Positions 1-8,757 of a stretch of DNA of 64,000 bases are shown in pieces. The stretch comes from Halocatena halophila (GTDB lineage Archaea; Halobacteriota; Halobacteria; Halobacteriales; Haloarculaceae), in contig CP071306.1 of NCBI GenBank assembly GCA_027563145.1, forward strand, positions 1,612,001 to 1,676,000, in the 5' to 3' direction. The notes below the pieces were generated by a model. That model ran no database searches and was not told where the DNA came from. It saw nothing but the letters and a program-made list of their open reading frames with translations. The position numbers and the translations under genes were made by a program. Each line of letters starts with the position of its first letter. Within the stretch, counting starts at the first letter, position 1.

Positions 1-253
1 CCTGTGGCGTGGTGTAGTACGCGCCAAAGGCCTCTTCGGGACCAGCATCTCTGGGTCCACGAGCACTGCCAGCGATTGCGCGTGCCAGCAAGGACTTGCC
101 ACTCCCGGTTGGTGCACGAACAAGGACGATATCGTTACCCGCCTCGAAGGCGGCCTGGATGTCACGAATCGCCCCTTTTTGGGCACCCCGATAGCTGGCT
201 GCGGGAAACTCGGCTGGAATGCGATCTGGATTCACGAGTAGGGAGGTCACCAC
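1..253 (-). CDS. Superfamily 2 DNA helicase (Rad3/DinG-like), N-terminal fragment
   Basis: The first 84 codons of a gene that runs off the left edge. The translation carries a Q-motif-like YRGAQ at about residue 21 and a Walker A loop APTGSGKS at about residues 47-54, followed by a stretch leading to YYTTPQ. This is the layout of the first motor domain of Rad3/XPD/DinG-type ATP-dependent DNA helicases, which unwind DNA in repair. The start is one of two adjacent GTG codons (253 or 250); no ATG is available. The ATP-binding loop is seen directly, while the exact helicase subfamily is inferred because motifs II-VI lie outside the window. Confidence 0.7.
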   Translation of the reverse strand, partial: MVTSLLVNPDRIPAEFPAASYRGAQKGAIRDIQAAFEAGNDIVLVRAPTGSGKSLLARAIAGSARGPRDAGPEEAFGAYYTTPQ

Positions 254-328
254 GCAAAGCAGCGGTCGGGCGACCGTACGCAGACGTTCGGTGCCCGGGT
301 CGAAATATGGTGCGCTTTCTGTGCGCCG

Positions 329-1834
329 TTACCGCTCAAGCGCCGCTCGAAATTGCTCGCGCCAGCGGTCGGCATCGGTGCGTGCGTCCTCAAGAGTGAT
401 GTCGAACGCCGTCGCGTCGTTGCTGAACAGCACGGTCGCGCTCGCGGTGTCGGCCGTGAGATCGGCCAGCCCGAGCCGTCGCTGGAACACCGAGCGCTGG
501 AGTCGGATCGTCTGGAGGCGGTGATACGGGACGATCCGGGTGGTTCGACGCCAGAAACCATCGCGGACGATGATGTGATCGTCTTCGATCCGATAGCCGC
601 GATTGGCCCATTTCGCGTGTGCCCCAAACGGCACCAGCACGAACAGCAGGGCCGGCGCATACCAGAGCTCGAAGCCACCAACGACCGCCCCGACGAGATA
701 GCTCGCGAGCGTTAACAGACTCACGATGATCGAATACCGCGCCGCGTATCGTCTGCGTGCGATCTTCGGTGGCCGGTTGATGGCAGGCGTTTCGAACGAT
801 TCGATCGCGGTCGCGATCCTGAGCGTTTGCTCGCGCGGTGCGATCGGAACGACGTAGTCCGTTCCACCGCGGCCGTCGCCACCGGGCGCGTAGCCGGCGG
901 TTTCGGCTTTCAGTCCGGCCCAGCCGATCAGGCGTGCGAGCACTGGCTCGGTGAGCGTGAGCGTCTGGATCTTCGATTGCGGGATCGATCCACTAGAGCG
1001 GTTGAGCAATCCAAACTCATAAAGTAGATCCTCACCCGCACGGCCAAGCACGAAGCCGAACTGACCGACGAACACGAGAAATGCGTTCACCAGCCAGATC
1101 CAGAGGCAGGCCGACACCATCGAGACAACCAGCAGAACCAGCGCGTTGTCTGGGGTCAGCGACTCGAGTGCCAGCGATGTCGGACCACCGAACGGCTGGG
1201 CAACGGAGAGGACCACTCGCTCTGCAATGGAGCGAACGCCAATCAGCGCGATCGCAGAAAGCATCGCCGAGCCACCCCGAACGTCTGTGAGCGCAAGGAC
1301 CAGCAGCTTGGGCAGGGTGAGCTCGAACAGCGCTGTAGGCTGGGCCGACGAAGATGTGGTATCATCGGCCGATTCTGATCCATCCGCACTTGTGGTGTCG
1401 CGTTTGTGCTCGCGAATCGCAGACTGGAGTCGATCGGCCTCCGATTTGCTAACGAAATCCAGTTCGATCTCCGTCTGTGACCCGCCAGCCGTCTCAACGG
1501 AGACGACCGCCATATCGAACAGGCGATGTGACAGGGACTGATGAACGTCGACGTTCTGAATCCGGTGATACGGAACGTCGCGTTCTTGTCTGTTGATCAC
1601 CCCGGATTCGACATCGAACGTATCAGGGGTGAGGTCGTAGCGAAACAACCGGTAGTGGGCGAGCCCGTAGCCGACGCCACCAACGAATCCGACCGGAAAG
1701 AGATACAGCCCGTACATAAAGTCAATCTCGGTGATGAAGTTCAGAAACATCACCACCGTGAACGGGATAGAAGCGATCTGGATACCCAGCCTGAGCGACG
1801 TGGACACCGCACTCAGTGGATGGAGTCGATTCAT
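329..1834 (-). CDS. Membrane-anchored bacterial-PH-domain protein, YdbT-like
   Basis: A 501-residue polytopic membrane protein with three copies of the bPH2 (YdbS/YdbT) domain, near residues 66-135, 273-320 and 415-465. Each shows the family signature of a beta-rich segment ending in a Y-H-R-I/L-Q-like motif (VPYHRIQNVDVH, IPQSKIQTLTL, VPYHRLQTIRL). Hydrophobic pairs lie between the domains (for example about 20-60, 190-260 and 365-400). It overlaps the upstream YdbS-like gene by 4 bp (ATGA), so the two are co-transcribed and probably form one complex. In Bacillus the YdbS/YdbT pair is linked to resistance to a sporulation delaying/bacteriocin-type stress; the role in archaea is unknown. Confidence 0.85.
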   Translation of the reverse strand: MNRLHPLSAVSTSLRLGIQIASIPFTVVMFLNFITEIDFMYGLYLFPVGFVGGVGYGLAHYRLFRYDLTPDTFDVESGVINRQERDVPYHRIQNVDVHQSLSHRLFDMAVVSVETAGGSQTEIELDFVSKSEADRLQSAIREHKRDTTSADGSESADDTTSSSAQPTALFELTLPKLLVLALTDVRGGSAMLSAIALIGVRSIAERVVLSVAQPFGGPTSLALESLTPDNALVLLVVSMVSACLWIWLVNAFLVFVGQFGFVLGRAGEDLLYEFGLLNRSSGSIPQSKIQTLTLTEPVLARLIGWAGLKAETAGYAPGGDGRGGTDYVVPIAPREQTLRIATAIESFETPAINRPPKIARRRYAARYSIIVSLLTLASYLVGAVVGGFELWYAPALLFVLVPFGAHAKWANRGYRIEDDHIIVRDGFWRRTTRIVPYHRLQTIRLQRSVFQRRLGLADLTADTASATVLFSNDATAFDITLEDARTDADRWREQFRAALER

Positions 1835-2289
1835 ACGGCGTCAATTTCGTCCGTACGCGCGCGTTCGCGTAGCCGTTGCTGGATCGTTCGAGCCCGGTCG
1901 GGAGATAACCCAGGAATCGTCACGTCACTCCCGCGCGTCCCCGCAGTGTACACGACCACGCGGGCAAGACCGCTCATGCGGTCGATCGCGGTTCGCTGGG
2001 TGTCGACGTGCTGAATTCGAACGTACGGCACCACACTCTCGACGAGCGTGACGACACCATACTCGAGTTCGATAGCGTCGTCGCTGAGAGCGAATCCCCA
2101 TCGGCGATAGCGCAGAAAGGAATACGAGACGCCGAGAACACAAACCAGCACCGCAACCACGATCGCCGGCCAACTGCCAATGTTCAACACCATTCGATCG
2201 ACGAACACCACGACGACGCCACAGACGAGGGCCAAAACCAGAGACAGGATCGACCACACGAAGCGGATTCGTGGATGGAGGGTCTCCAT
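1831..2289 (-). CDS. PH domain-containing membrane protein, YdbS-like
   Basis: A 152-residue protein with two N-terminal transmembrane helices (about residues 10-55) and one bPH2 domain (about 65-140) that includes VPYVRIQHVDTQ. It is the short partner of the three-domain protein encoded immediately downstream, with which it shares a 4-bp start/stop overlap. This short-plus-long arrangement is the standard YdbS/YdbT operon. The ATG at 2289 follows an AT-rich stretch (about 2310-2330) that could be the promoter. Function is not established in haloarchaea. Confidence 0.82.
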   Translation of the reverse strand: METLHPRIRFVWSILSLVLALVCGVVVVFVDRMVLNIGSWPAIVVAVLVCVLGVSYSFLRYRRWGFALSDDAIELEYGVVTLVESVVPYVRIQHVDTQRTAIDRMSGLARVVVYTAGTRGSDVTIPGLSPDRARTIQQRLRERARTDEIDAV

Positions 2290-2335
2290 GCTGTGACCTA
2301 TCTGCCGAAACGTATTTTAATTCATGGATATAGTC

Positions 2336-2767
2336 TCAGTAGTCGAACGCCGTGTCGATCTCTGCTGCCGTTTCGGTCAGCAGCTGAATGGCGGTAGCGT
2401 ACTGGAGCACTTTCTGGATGTCACCGTCGAGTTCGAACATCTCTTCGCGTCGGCCTTCGACAGGATCGAGATCACCCGTGAGCAGTCGCTTCCATTGTGT
2501 GGCGGGCCCGTAGAACCGAAACGCTGCGCTTTGTTCTCTGGGAGCATCGAGATAGCTCGCCCGGACGCAGTTTCCATCGACAACATCAATAAAAAACGAG
2601 AGCGTCGGACCGTCGTAGTTGTCGTCCGGGAGAACGTCGAAGCGAAACGAGCCATCGAAATCGACGCCCCAGCCCGCTGCTGCCGAGGCGAATGCGTCGC
2701 TCTCGTTGAGTCGGCTGCGATACTCCGCGATCCACTCTGTGGCTGTTGCTGGAAGCACGTACGTCAT
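2336..2767 (-). CDS. SCP2 sterol-transfer-like domain protein
   Basis: A 143-residue acidic cytosolic protein consisting of one SCP2-like domain. The order of elements fits the family: an N-terminal helix, a FDGSFRF strand, a central sheet, and the C-terminal helix ending LDGDIQKVLQY followed by a second helix. SCP2 folds bind hydrophobic ligands; no ligand can be named here. The start was placed at the ATG at 2767 because the family begins with a short M-T-x-x-L-P-A segment. An upstream in-frame extension of 64 codons has no family resemblance and overlaps the divergent reductase gene. Confidence 0.75.
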   Translation of the reverse strand: MTYVLPATATEWIAEYRSRLNESDAFASAAAGWGVDFDGSFRFDVLPDDNYDGPTLSFFIDVVDGNCVRASYLDAPREQSAAFRFYGPATQWKRLLTGDLDPVEGRREEMFELDGDIQKVLQYATAIQLLTETAAEIDTAFDY

Positions 2768-2894
2768 CAAGCGATGGTTTCGTCGATTCGCTCGTAGATG
2801 TTTGCCCTCTGATGGACGGCGCTTTTTCCACGCGGTGGGCTGGCAAACGGTTTTGGTGCTCGGCGGGGTCGTGATGCGTAGACAATCATCATAC

Positions 2895-3785
2895 ATGCGA
2901 ATACTCATCACAGGAGCAACTGGTTTCATTGGGCACCGACTCGTCGAGCGGTTGCTCAATGATGGACACGACGTGGTTGCGCTCTGTCGGAACGGAGCCG
3001 ACGATCTTTCAGCCGCCGCGACGGTCCTCAGAGGCGATTTGCTCGACCGTGAGAGCTTTCAAACGGCGCTTGAGGATATCGATCTCGCCTACTATCTGGT
3101 GCACTCGATGAATAACTGCGCATCGTTCGTCGATTGCGACAGAACTGCAGCTCGAAATTTCGTTGCGGCCAGCAGAGACCACAACGTAGACCGCGTCATC
3201 TACCTCAGTGGGCTCGGAGGAGGACCCGAGAGTCCGTCGTCGCATCTTCGATCCCGACGCGAGGTCGAGCAGATACTCGCCGATGGGTCGTATGATCTGA
3301 CAGTCTGTCGATCAGCAATCGTGATCGGAGCAGAAAGCGCCGGCTTCGAGATCATCAAACAGCTCACAGAACGCCTGGCAATCATTCCGGTGCCGCCGAT
3401 TATCACAACCCGCTGTCAGCCGATCAGTGTCGACGATGCGATAGCGTATCTCACTGGCATTATCGACATTGACGACACAAGAAACGACACCTACGAAATT
3501 GGCGGTCCATCGGTGGTGAGCTACGAGGAACTGCTCGAACGTGTCGGAGCAGCTGTCCGTGGCCAACCACCACGTCTCATCACCGTGCCAGGCCTCTCGC
3601 CGACGATTGCTGGCTGGGCAGTTGCCCTGCTGACGGACGTAGAACGATCGATCGCAACGGCACTCGTCAACGGCCTCGGTGATCCAGTGGTCGCCACCGA
3701 CGATCGGTTACATGAACGGCTATCCGTCGATCGAACCCCGCTCGACGAGGCGATCAAACGCGCCTGTCACACTCCAGCCCAATGA
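2895..3785 (+). CDS. NAD(P)-binding atypical SDR / NDUFA9-like reductase
   Basis: A 296-residue Rossmann protein. The N-terminus is MRILITGATGFIGHRLVE, with the GxxGxxG dinucleotide loop, and it continues with the NDUFA9/YwnB-like pattern (GDLLDRESF, DLAYYLVHSM, RVIYLSGLGG). The usual YxxxK of classical SDRs is absent; this is typical of the atypical SDRs related to the complex I accessory subunit. The start at 2895 is the ATG directly before the Rossmann strand. The stop overlaps the next gene by 4 bp, so the reductase and the membrane protein form an operon. Substrate unknown. Confidence 0.8.
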   Translation: MRILITGATGFIGHRLVERLLNDGHDVVALCRNGADDLSAAATVLRGDLLDRESFQTALEDIDLAYYLVHSMNNCASFVDCDRTAARNFVAASRDHNVDRVIYLSGLGGGPESPSSHLRSRREVEQILADGSYDLTVCRSAIVIGAESAGFEIIKQLTERLAIIPVPPIITTRCQPISVDDAIAYLTGIIDIDDTRNDTYEIGGPSVVSYEELLERVGAAVRGQPPRLITVPGLSPTIAGWAVALLTDVERSIATALVNGLGDPVVATDDRLHERLSVDRTPLDEAIKRACHTPAQ

Positions 3786-4504
3786 GCTCGACGCCCGAAT
3801 TCGGTGAGACGTGGGTGTACGAATCGATTGTGATGGCACTTCCAGGGATCGAGATCTCCACACCGGTGGCGATCACCATCCAAATCGGACTGTTCGAGTG
3901 TGGCGTTCTGCTCAGCGCATGGTACTACGATCTCTGGAGCGCGGTGGGTGCTGGTACTGTCGCCGTGCTTGTGGCTGCCGTCGGCAGCGTCGAAATGCTT
4001 CGAATCTCTACGCTCGTCAGAGGCAATCAAATGCCCGAGCCGTATCGGCGACTCCTGTTTGGCTCGAGTATCGAGGTCGTCCTCGGGGTTCTGACGTTTG
4101 TCGCCGTCCTCACCCACCTGTTTGTCTTCGATCAGGCAAAGCTGTTACACGAACTACTCGGGCCGAATCCACCGGTGCTCGTCGTCTATCTACTGTTGTT
4201 GATTCTCTGGGACGTGAGCTACCGAATCGGAACGGGCTGGTGGACCTCCGTTACCGCCCTGTGGCGAACGCTCTACTACCGGGGGACGTTCGAAGCCGAC
4301 ACAGCACGCGCCCTTCGGCGTGCAGACATCGAAAACATCTCATTCGGCGTCTTACAGCTGGTTTTGCTCCCGTTCTTGCCGAATCACACCGTCCTCGCAA
4401 CGGCACTGGTCGCACACGTCTGTGCGGTGAGTGTCGTCACTGGACTGTCGGTTGTGCTGCTCAGTAAACAGATCGCTGATGCAGGGCCACCTACTGCGAT
4501 TTAA
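3782..4504 (+). CDS. Polytopic membrane protein of unknown function
   Basis: A 240-residue integral membrane protein with about six hydrophobic segments (near residues 25-45, 50-72, 95-118, 128-146, 185-205 and 207-230). It shares a 4-bp ATGA overlap with the NDUFA9-like reductase gene, so translation is probably coupled. I do not recognise the family. Its 3' end overlaps the convergent DUF5786 gene by 14 bp. The pairing with a redox-type Rossmann protein suggests a membrane-associated redox or lipid role, but this is only inference from context. Confidence 0.7.
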   Translation: MSSTPEFGETWVYESIVMALPGIEISTPVAITIQIGLFECGVLLSAWYYDLWSAVGAGTVAVLVAAVGSVEMLRISTLVRGNQMPEPYRRLLFGSSIEVVLGVLTFVAVLTHLFVFDQAKLLHELLGPNPPVLVVYLLLLILWDVSYRIGTGWWTSVTALWRTLYYRGTFEADTARALRRADIENISFGVLQLVLLPFLPNHTVLATALVAHVCAVSVVTGLSVVLLSKQIADAGPPTAI

Positions 4505-4664
4505 TCTGCTTGAACTGATCAAGCAGTACCTCCGTCGAGTCACCGGAGTCGTACGTGAGTGTCCCGTGATACTCCACCCGTTCGTCGTCGAAGTCGGCAT
4601 CGACCACCCCGTTTTTGGCTTCACGACGTTCGTACTCGTCCTCGTCAAAGGCACCCATTGACAT
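4491..4664 (-). CDS. DUF5786 family small acidic protein
   Basis: A 57-residue, strongly acidic protein starting MSMGAFDEDEYERRE and ending in a GDSTEVLLDQFKQIKSQ helix. This composition and length match a small family (DUF5786 as I recall) found throughout haloarchaea; no function is known. The ATG at 4664 was chosen over a longer frame because the family always starts M-S-M-G-A-F. Its last 14 bp overlap the end of the convergent membrane-protein gene. An AT-rich box near 4690-4698 lies at leaderless promoter distance. Confidence 0.8.
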   Translation of the reverse strand: MSMGAFDEDEYERREAKNGVVDADFDDERVEYHGTLTYDSGDSTEVLLDQFKQIKSQ

Positions 4665-4824
4665 GGTATGAATAATCCTTACGAATTGAAGCTTATCAAT
4701 GTAACGGTGACACACATTAAAAATGAAGACTGTTAATTGATCTATGGTGAATTGCGTACGAGTTATACGCTGATTTCGTTCGGGAGAGCACAATCGCTTT
4801 ACTCGCCGACCAGCTAGGGAGGAT

Positions 4825-5835
4825 GTGGCAGGACCCCTTCGGTTTCGTATGGCGAACGATTCGTGGTCTCGCGACCGCGTTCGCCGGGAGCTTCTCGCAC
4901 CACTCGACGACTCATTCGGGGCGACGATGAGCGACTGTGTCGTTCCGGGTGGGTTCGAAGGGTGTCGTATCGATATGGGCAACGGTGACATTGCGCTGTT
5001 TTGCTGGCGAACCGAGCCAGGAACGCCCCACGTAGCCTACTGGCTGGGTAACACGGTGACACCAGAGCCGCTCTGGCGGACCGAGAAGGTTGGATTCGAA
5101 GGCGCTCCAGATCCACTCGTCGAGTGGGCGACGGAGCTGTTACTAGAGGAACTGTACGAGCAGTCGCCGTGGCTCGAATCGTACGAGCATCTGAGCTGGT
5201 TTTTCCTCCCGGTGTTGCTCTCGAAAGATGGCCGCGAAAGCACGCGGTCGTTTTTCAGCGATCACGCGGCCGGGTTTCCAGACGCAGAGCAATCGGCTGC
5301 GCTATCGTTTTACGATGGAATTCTCGAGACCGGCATTCTCGATCCGTATCGAGAAACGATGGCTGGCAAGGTCGGAACCAGCTCACACGTCGATCTCGTC
5401 CGGATGAGCGCAGCGATGAGCGAGTTCACGGTTGCAAAACTGTTGAACGACGCTGAATATGCGTTCGTTCCGGAGGTCGAACTCGACAGCGGCTACGCAC
5501 TCGACTTTCGGGTGCCGACCGCGAACACGCTGGTCGAGGTTACCCGACCGTTACGGCCTGAAGACCGCTCGGTCGACACCCCGATCGGCGCGTTGAAACA
5601 GACCGCCGGCGCAAAAACCGACGATCAACTGGCTGCACATCCCGATGCGCTGTTGTTCGTCGACTGTTCGTCGTTCCGTGATGACGAATGGAACACAATT
5701 CGTGCAGAACGACCGGCCGTATCCCACCAGCCTGCAGTCATTTTCCGGGCGCGACCAAACGGCGCAATCGAGGGCTATCCCGTGGGTGAGCTCCCATTGA
5801 ATCTGGACCGAGCGCTGTTGTGGCTCACCGAGTGA
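4825..5835 (+). CDS. Haloarchaeal conserved protein (probably DUF5784)
   Basis: A 336-residue soluble protein beginning MAGPLRFRMANDSWSRDRVR. It looks like a haloarchaea-specific family (I believe DUF5784) without a known role. The C-terminal half contains FVPEVELDSGYALDFRVP and LVEVTRPLRP, a pattern reminiscent of PD-(D/E)xK-type nuclease cores, but I would not assert this. The start is a GTG at 4825, supported by a good purine-rich ribosome binding site (GGGAGG at 4817-4822). It stands alone, separated from the downstream ABC operon by 180 bp. Confidence 0.65.
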   Translation: MAGPLRFRMANDSWSRDRVRRELLAPLDDSFGATMSDCVVPGGFEGCRIDMGNGDIALFCWRTEPGTPHVAYWLGNTVTPEPLWRTEKVGFEGAPDPLVEWATELLLEELYEQSPWLESYEHLSWFFLPVLLSKDGRESTRSFFSDHAAGFPDAEQSAALSFYDGILETGILDPYRETMAGKVGTSSHVDLVRMSAAMSEFTVAKLLNDAEYAFVPEVELDSGYALDFRVPTANTLVEVTRPLRPEDRSVDTPIGALKQTAGAKTDDQLAAHPDALLFVDCSSFRDDEWNTIRAERPAVSHQPAVIFRARPNGAIEGYPVGELPLNLDRALLWLTE

Positions 5836-6015
5836 GCATCACGGACGTGCAATGTTTTTCAACTGGACGAACTGTTGATACTCGCGAAGGTATATCTGTT
5901 TTGTGGTCGTCATTCTCCGGGTAGGACGTGTGTTGTACGCCCTTTAACCTGTAGCAGGAGCTGATAGCATCCAGATATGAACAGGCTTATTACCGCTTTC
6001 TGAGATCGATCAGGC
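5836..6015 (+). promoter_or_regulatory. Promoter region of the ABC exporter operon
   Basis: This 180-bp gap holds no gene. TTATTA at 5987-5992 lies 24-29 nt before the permease ATG, the usual archaeal TATA distance for a leaderless transcript. The rest shows no clear repeat. Confidence 0.4.
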
Positions 6016-6927
6016 ATGCGATGGATGCCACTCGCCAAAAAGGAGTTTCGGGGCGTCGTCCGATACAAAGCGACGTGGCTGTTGGTCCCGTTCTTGCTGC
6101 TCTGGGGCTATCAGCCCAACTATCTGGCCTACGACGTGTTAGGAAGCGACATCACGCTGGTCTACCTCCAGCACATGACGGGCCCAATTCTCGTCCTTGG
6201 AACACTGTTGTTGAGCTATCAGACCGTCCTCAAAGAACGATCCTCCGGGAGTCTGAAGTTCCCACTCGGACTGCCGCTCACCAGAACTGACGTACTGCTC
6301 GGAAAGATCGCGGGGCGCACGGCCGGCGTCGGCGCGGTCGTGCTCGTTGCGGACCTGCTGATGGCCGGGATTGGCCTCTATCAGTACGGCCTGTTTTCCC
6401 CGTTGGGGTTCGTCGGGATGGTAGTGCTGTCGCTGGTGTTCGTCGGCGTCATCGTGTCGATTGCGACGGCGATCTCGACGGTCTTTGATCGAACGATCAC
6501 CGCAACCGCAGGCACCTTCCTGCTGTATCTCCCACTGTTTGTGCTCTGGGACAATTTCCTGGTGGCGGAGATCCGAACCCGCCTGCTCCCGGTCTCGAAC
6601 GAGCAAGGGGGTGGCACAGAAACCCAACTCTCGGGCAACCAGGAGACGATGTTTTATCTCATCGATCGATTCGAACCGATGGGGAACTTTCAGGTGGTAA
6701 CGAACTGGATTCTCGACGCCGGAAACGCATCGACTGGTGCGGTCAGCGCACTTGCATCGACGAATCCTGAACAAGCCGTATTTGGCGGCGGCGACATCGT
6801 TGCCACTGCCTTCGACTCCGTGCCGTTCGTGCTCCACGAGGGATTCAGCGTCGTCTGGCTCGTGCTGTGGGCAGTGGTTCCGTTCGCAATTTCGTGGGTG
6901 ACGTTCACCCGAGGTGATGTACTATGA
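6016..6927 (+). CDS. ABC-2 type transporter permease
   Basis: A 303-residue membrane protein with six predicted helices (about 17-35, 55-75, 102-124, 130-156, 160-180 and 272-296) and a polar extracytoplasmic segment between helices 5 and 6. The N-terminus (LAKKEFRGVVRYKATW) is the usual cytoplasmic start of ABC-2 exporters of the NosY/GldF type. It is followed by its ATPase with a 4-bp overlap and then by a Tat lipoprotein. The three genes probably encode one exporter or extrusion complex in the cytoplasmic membrane; the substrate is unknown. Confidence 0.85.
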   Translation: MRWMPLAKKEFRGVVRYKATWLLVPFLLLWGYQPNYLAYDVLGSDITLVYLQHMTGPILVLGTLLLSYQTVLKERSSGSLKFPLGLPLTRTDVLLGKIAGRTAGVGAVVLVADLLMAGIGLYQYGLFSPLGFVGMVVLSLVFVGVIVSIATAISTVFDRTITATAGTFLLYLPLFVLWDNFLVAEIRTRLLPVSNEQGGGTETQLSGNQETMFYLIDRFEPMGNFQVVTNWILDAGNASTGAVSALASTNPEQAVFGGGDIVATAFDSVPFVLHEGFSVVWLVLWAVVPFAISWVTFTRGDVL

Positions 6928-7679
6928 GTGTTCCTGCAATCGACATCCAGAATCTCACAAAACGGTTCGACGACACAACTGCGGTCGAGAACCTCTCGTT
7001 GACGGTAGAACAGGGCGAAACGTACGGCTTTCTTGGACCGAACGGTGCCGGAAAGTCAACGACGATCAGTATGCTGTTCGATTACCTCCGACCAACGGAG
7101 GGAACCATCGAACTGTTCGGGAACGACCCACAAACAGATGGCGTCGCCGTCCGAGAGCGAATGGGCCATCTCCCGGATCCATACAGCCTCTACGACGGCA
7201 TTACGGCACGAGAACATCTGGAGTTCGTGATCGATACCAAGCGAGCAGACGATGATCCAGCAGAACTCCTAGAACGAGTCGCACTGACGGATGCGATCGA
7301 CAAAAAGGCCGGTGAGTTCTCACAGGGGATGCAACAGCGGCTTGCACTCGCGATGGCGCTCGTCGACGCGCCGGATCTGCTCGTTCTCGATGAGCCCTTC
7401 TCCGGGCTCGACCCCCACGGCGTCAGAACGGTTCGCAATATCGTCGAAACCGAACGCGAACGCGGCGCAGCCGTCTTTTTCTCCAGTCACGTCCTCGGTC
7501 AGGTTGAGCTGGTCTGTGACACGATCGGCATCTTACACAAGGGGGCGCTCATCACGGAGGGGACGCTTCAGGATCTCAGAGACGGTATCGATGCCGACGA
7601 GGAGGACTCGATCGAGGAGATCTTCGTCGAGTACACCGACGACTCCGTTCGAGCGGTCAAAGAGGAGGTGGTACAATGA
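6924..7679 (+). CDS. ABC transporter ATP-binding protein
   Basis: A 251-residue ATPase. It has a Walker A loop GPNGAGKS at residues 38-45, a Q-loop region, a signature-like SQGMQQRLAL at about 131-140, Walker B LLVLDEPF at about 153-160, and a switch histidine in FFSSHVLGQ. The sequence resembles ATPases of the ABC-2 exporter group (CcmA/NosF type). It overlaps the permease upstream and the lipoprotein downstream by 4 bp each (ATGA), so all three should be translated from one mRNA. Confidence 0.93.
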   Translation: MSVPAIDIQNLTKRFDDTTAVENLSLTVEQGETYGFLGPNGAGKSTTISMLFDYLRPTEGTIELFGNDPQTDGVAVRERMGHLPDPYSLYDGITAREHLEFVIDTKRADDDPAELLERVALTDAIDKKAGEFSQGMQQRLALAMALVDAPDLLVLDEPFSGLDPHGVRTVRNIVETERERGAAVFFSSHVLGQVELVCDTIGILHKGALITEGTLQDLRDGIDADEEDSIEEIFVEYTDDSVRAVKEEVVQ

Positions 7680-8305
7680 GACGGCGCGCGTTCCTCGGTG
7701 CGGTCGGTGCGTCAATGGCCGGGTTGGCCGGCTGTATGGGCCAGCCGGAGTACAATCTCTCAAATTTCAGCGCGAAAGGTGCGAGCGGACCGCTCGAATT
7801 CGATGCGACGCTTGATGGCGGCGGGATCACGGTTGATAGCTCCGGAACACTAACGCTAACGCTGACGAACACCCAGTCCAATCCCATCACAATCAAAAGC
7901 AGAACGTTCTGGCCGTTCGGCGTCCCAAGACTCTCGCTCTCGGAGGACGATCGAGAACAAGAGTTCGGGGATACCAACACAACACGCGACAATGGGTTCG
8001 ACTCATTTTACGACGTGTTACCTGTAAGAAACAAATACGAGAACTCAGAAGCGATCAACGTCTCGGCAATCAACGAGCCCAGATCAATTGATCTCGAATT
8101 CACCGAGAAAGCGATCCAGCCGGATAAAACCATCACCAGGGAGTATGAGATCGGTGGCCGTGGAATCACCTTCGATGGTACGTACGAACTCTATGGCTTC
8201 GAGAGCAAATCGCTGTTCGAATACGACGCTGGAAACGGCTTCGAACCGTTCGAACCGTCAGTAACACTCGAAATCGAACGAAAACAGCTCATCCCGTTCA
8301 TCTAG
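7676..8305 (+). CDS. Tat-exported lipoprotein of the ABC operon
   Basis: A 209-residue protein with the signal MRRRAFLGAVGASMAGLAGC: an RRRAF twin-arginine motif, a hydrophobic core and a lipobox ending in Cys20. It is therefore probably exported folded through Tat and anchored by a lipid at the cell surface. The mature part is beta-rich (for example TLTLTNTQSNPITIKS), like an Ig-type fold. It overlaps the ATPase gene by 4 bp. The role could be an extracytoplasmic partner of the exporter. No family was recognised. Confidence 0.8.
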   Translation: MRRRAFLGAVGASMAGLAGCMGQPEYNLSNFSAKGASGPLEFDATLDGGGITVDSSGTLTLTLTNTQSNPITIKSRTFWPFGVPRLSLSEDDREQEFGDTNTTRDNGFDSFYDVLPVRNKYENSEAINVSAINEPRSIDLEFTEKAIQPDKTITREYEIGGRGITFDGTYELYGFESKSLFEYDAGNGFEPFEPSVTLEIERKQLIPFI

Positions 8306-8309
8306 CCGC

Positions 8310-8603
8310 TCAGAACGAGACCTGCTGATAGCCCCGTTCACCGGTCGCCACGGGATCGCGATCGGAGTAGTATTTACGGCCAATTGCCTTATCGCTGACC
8401 GCACCGTAGACCGCGAGCCGTGCGGCCTCTGCGTTCGGATACGTTTCTTTACCGAGCCGCGAGAGCGCCGTCCCAACCGTTTCCGATCCGTTTGGCAACG
8501 AAATCTCAACGTCGCCGTAGGCCTCGATCAATTCCCGCTTTGTCGCCGGGAAGCTGTGCGTCTCAATCCGCTCGTCGGCCTCGGTGAAGAGCTGCATGGA
8601 CAT
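8310..8603 (-). CDS. DUF5789-like small haloarchaeal protein
   Basis: A 97-residue protein starting MSMQLFTEADERIETHSFPA. The order of helix (TKRELIEAYGDVEI), glycine-rich turn and helix (TVGTALSRLGKE ... NAEAARLAVYGAVSD) resembles the DUF2795/DUF5789 small helical proteins that are common in haloarchaea; function unknown. The ATG at 8603 was preferred to an in-frame ATG 21 nt upstream because an AT-rich box TTTATG (about 8621-8628 on this strand) is then at leaderless distance. It ends 4 bp after the convergent lipoprotein gene. Confidence 0.7.
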   Translation of the reverse strand: MSMQLFTEADERIETHSFPATKRELIEAYGDVEISLPNGSETVGTALSRLGKETYPNAEAARLAVYGAVSDKAIGRKYYSDRDPVATGERGYQQVSF

Positions 8604-8664
8604 ACATAGCTGACAATCCTTCATAAACTTTCAGTATGAATCCCCTGGTATAGATTACAAACCA

Positions 8665-8678
8665 TTAATGATCATTAA
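8665..8678. promoter_or_regulatory. Perfect 14-bp palindrome TTAATGATCATTAA
   Basis: TTAATGA is followed directly by its reverse complement TCATTAA. It lies in the 154-bp divergent region between the DUF5789-like gene (start 8603) and the PHP phosphoesterase gene (start 8758). It could be an operator for either gene. No known regulator motif was matched. Confidence 0.4.
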
Positions 8679-8757
8679 GGACCGTGTCGAATTATTCGTA
8701 TCGCCAGCGAACTCGTTTGGCCCCACCAGCTAAATCGCCAGACTGCGAACGCAATCT

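Noticed and set aside
5101-5130. Palindrome CCACTC-GTC-GAGTGG resembling the TrmB-like sites
   Set aside because: The spacer is 3 instead of 6 and it lies inside the coding sequence of the DUF5784-like gene.
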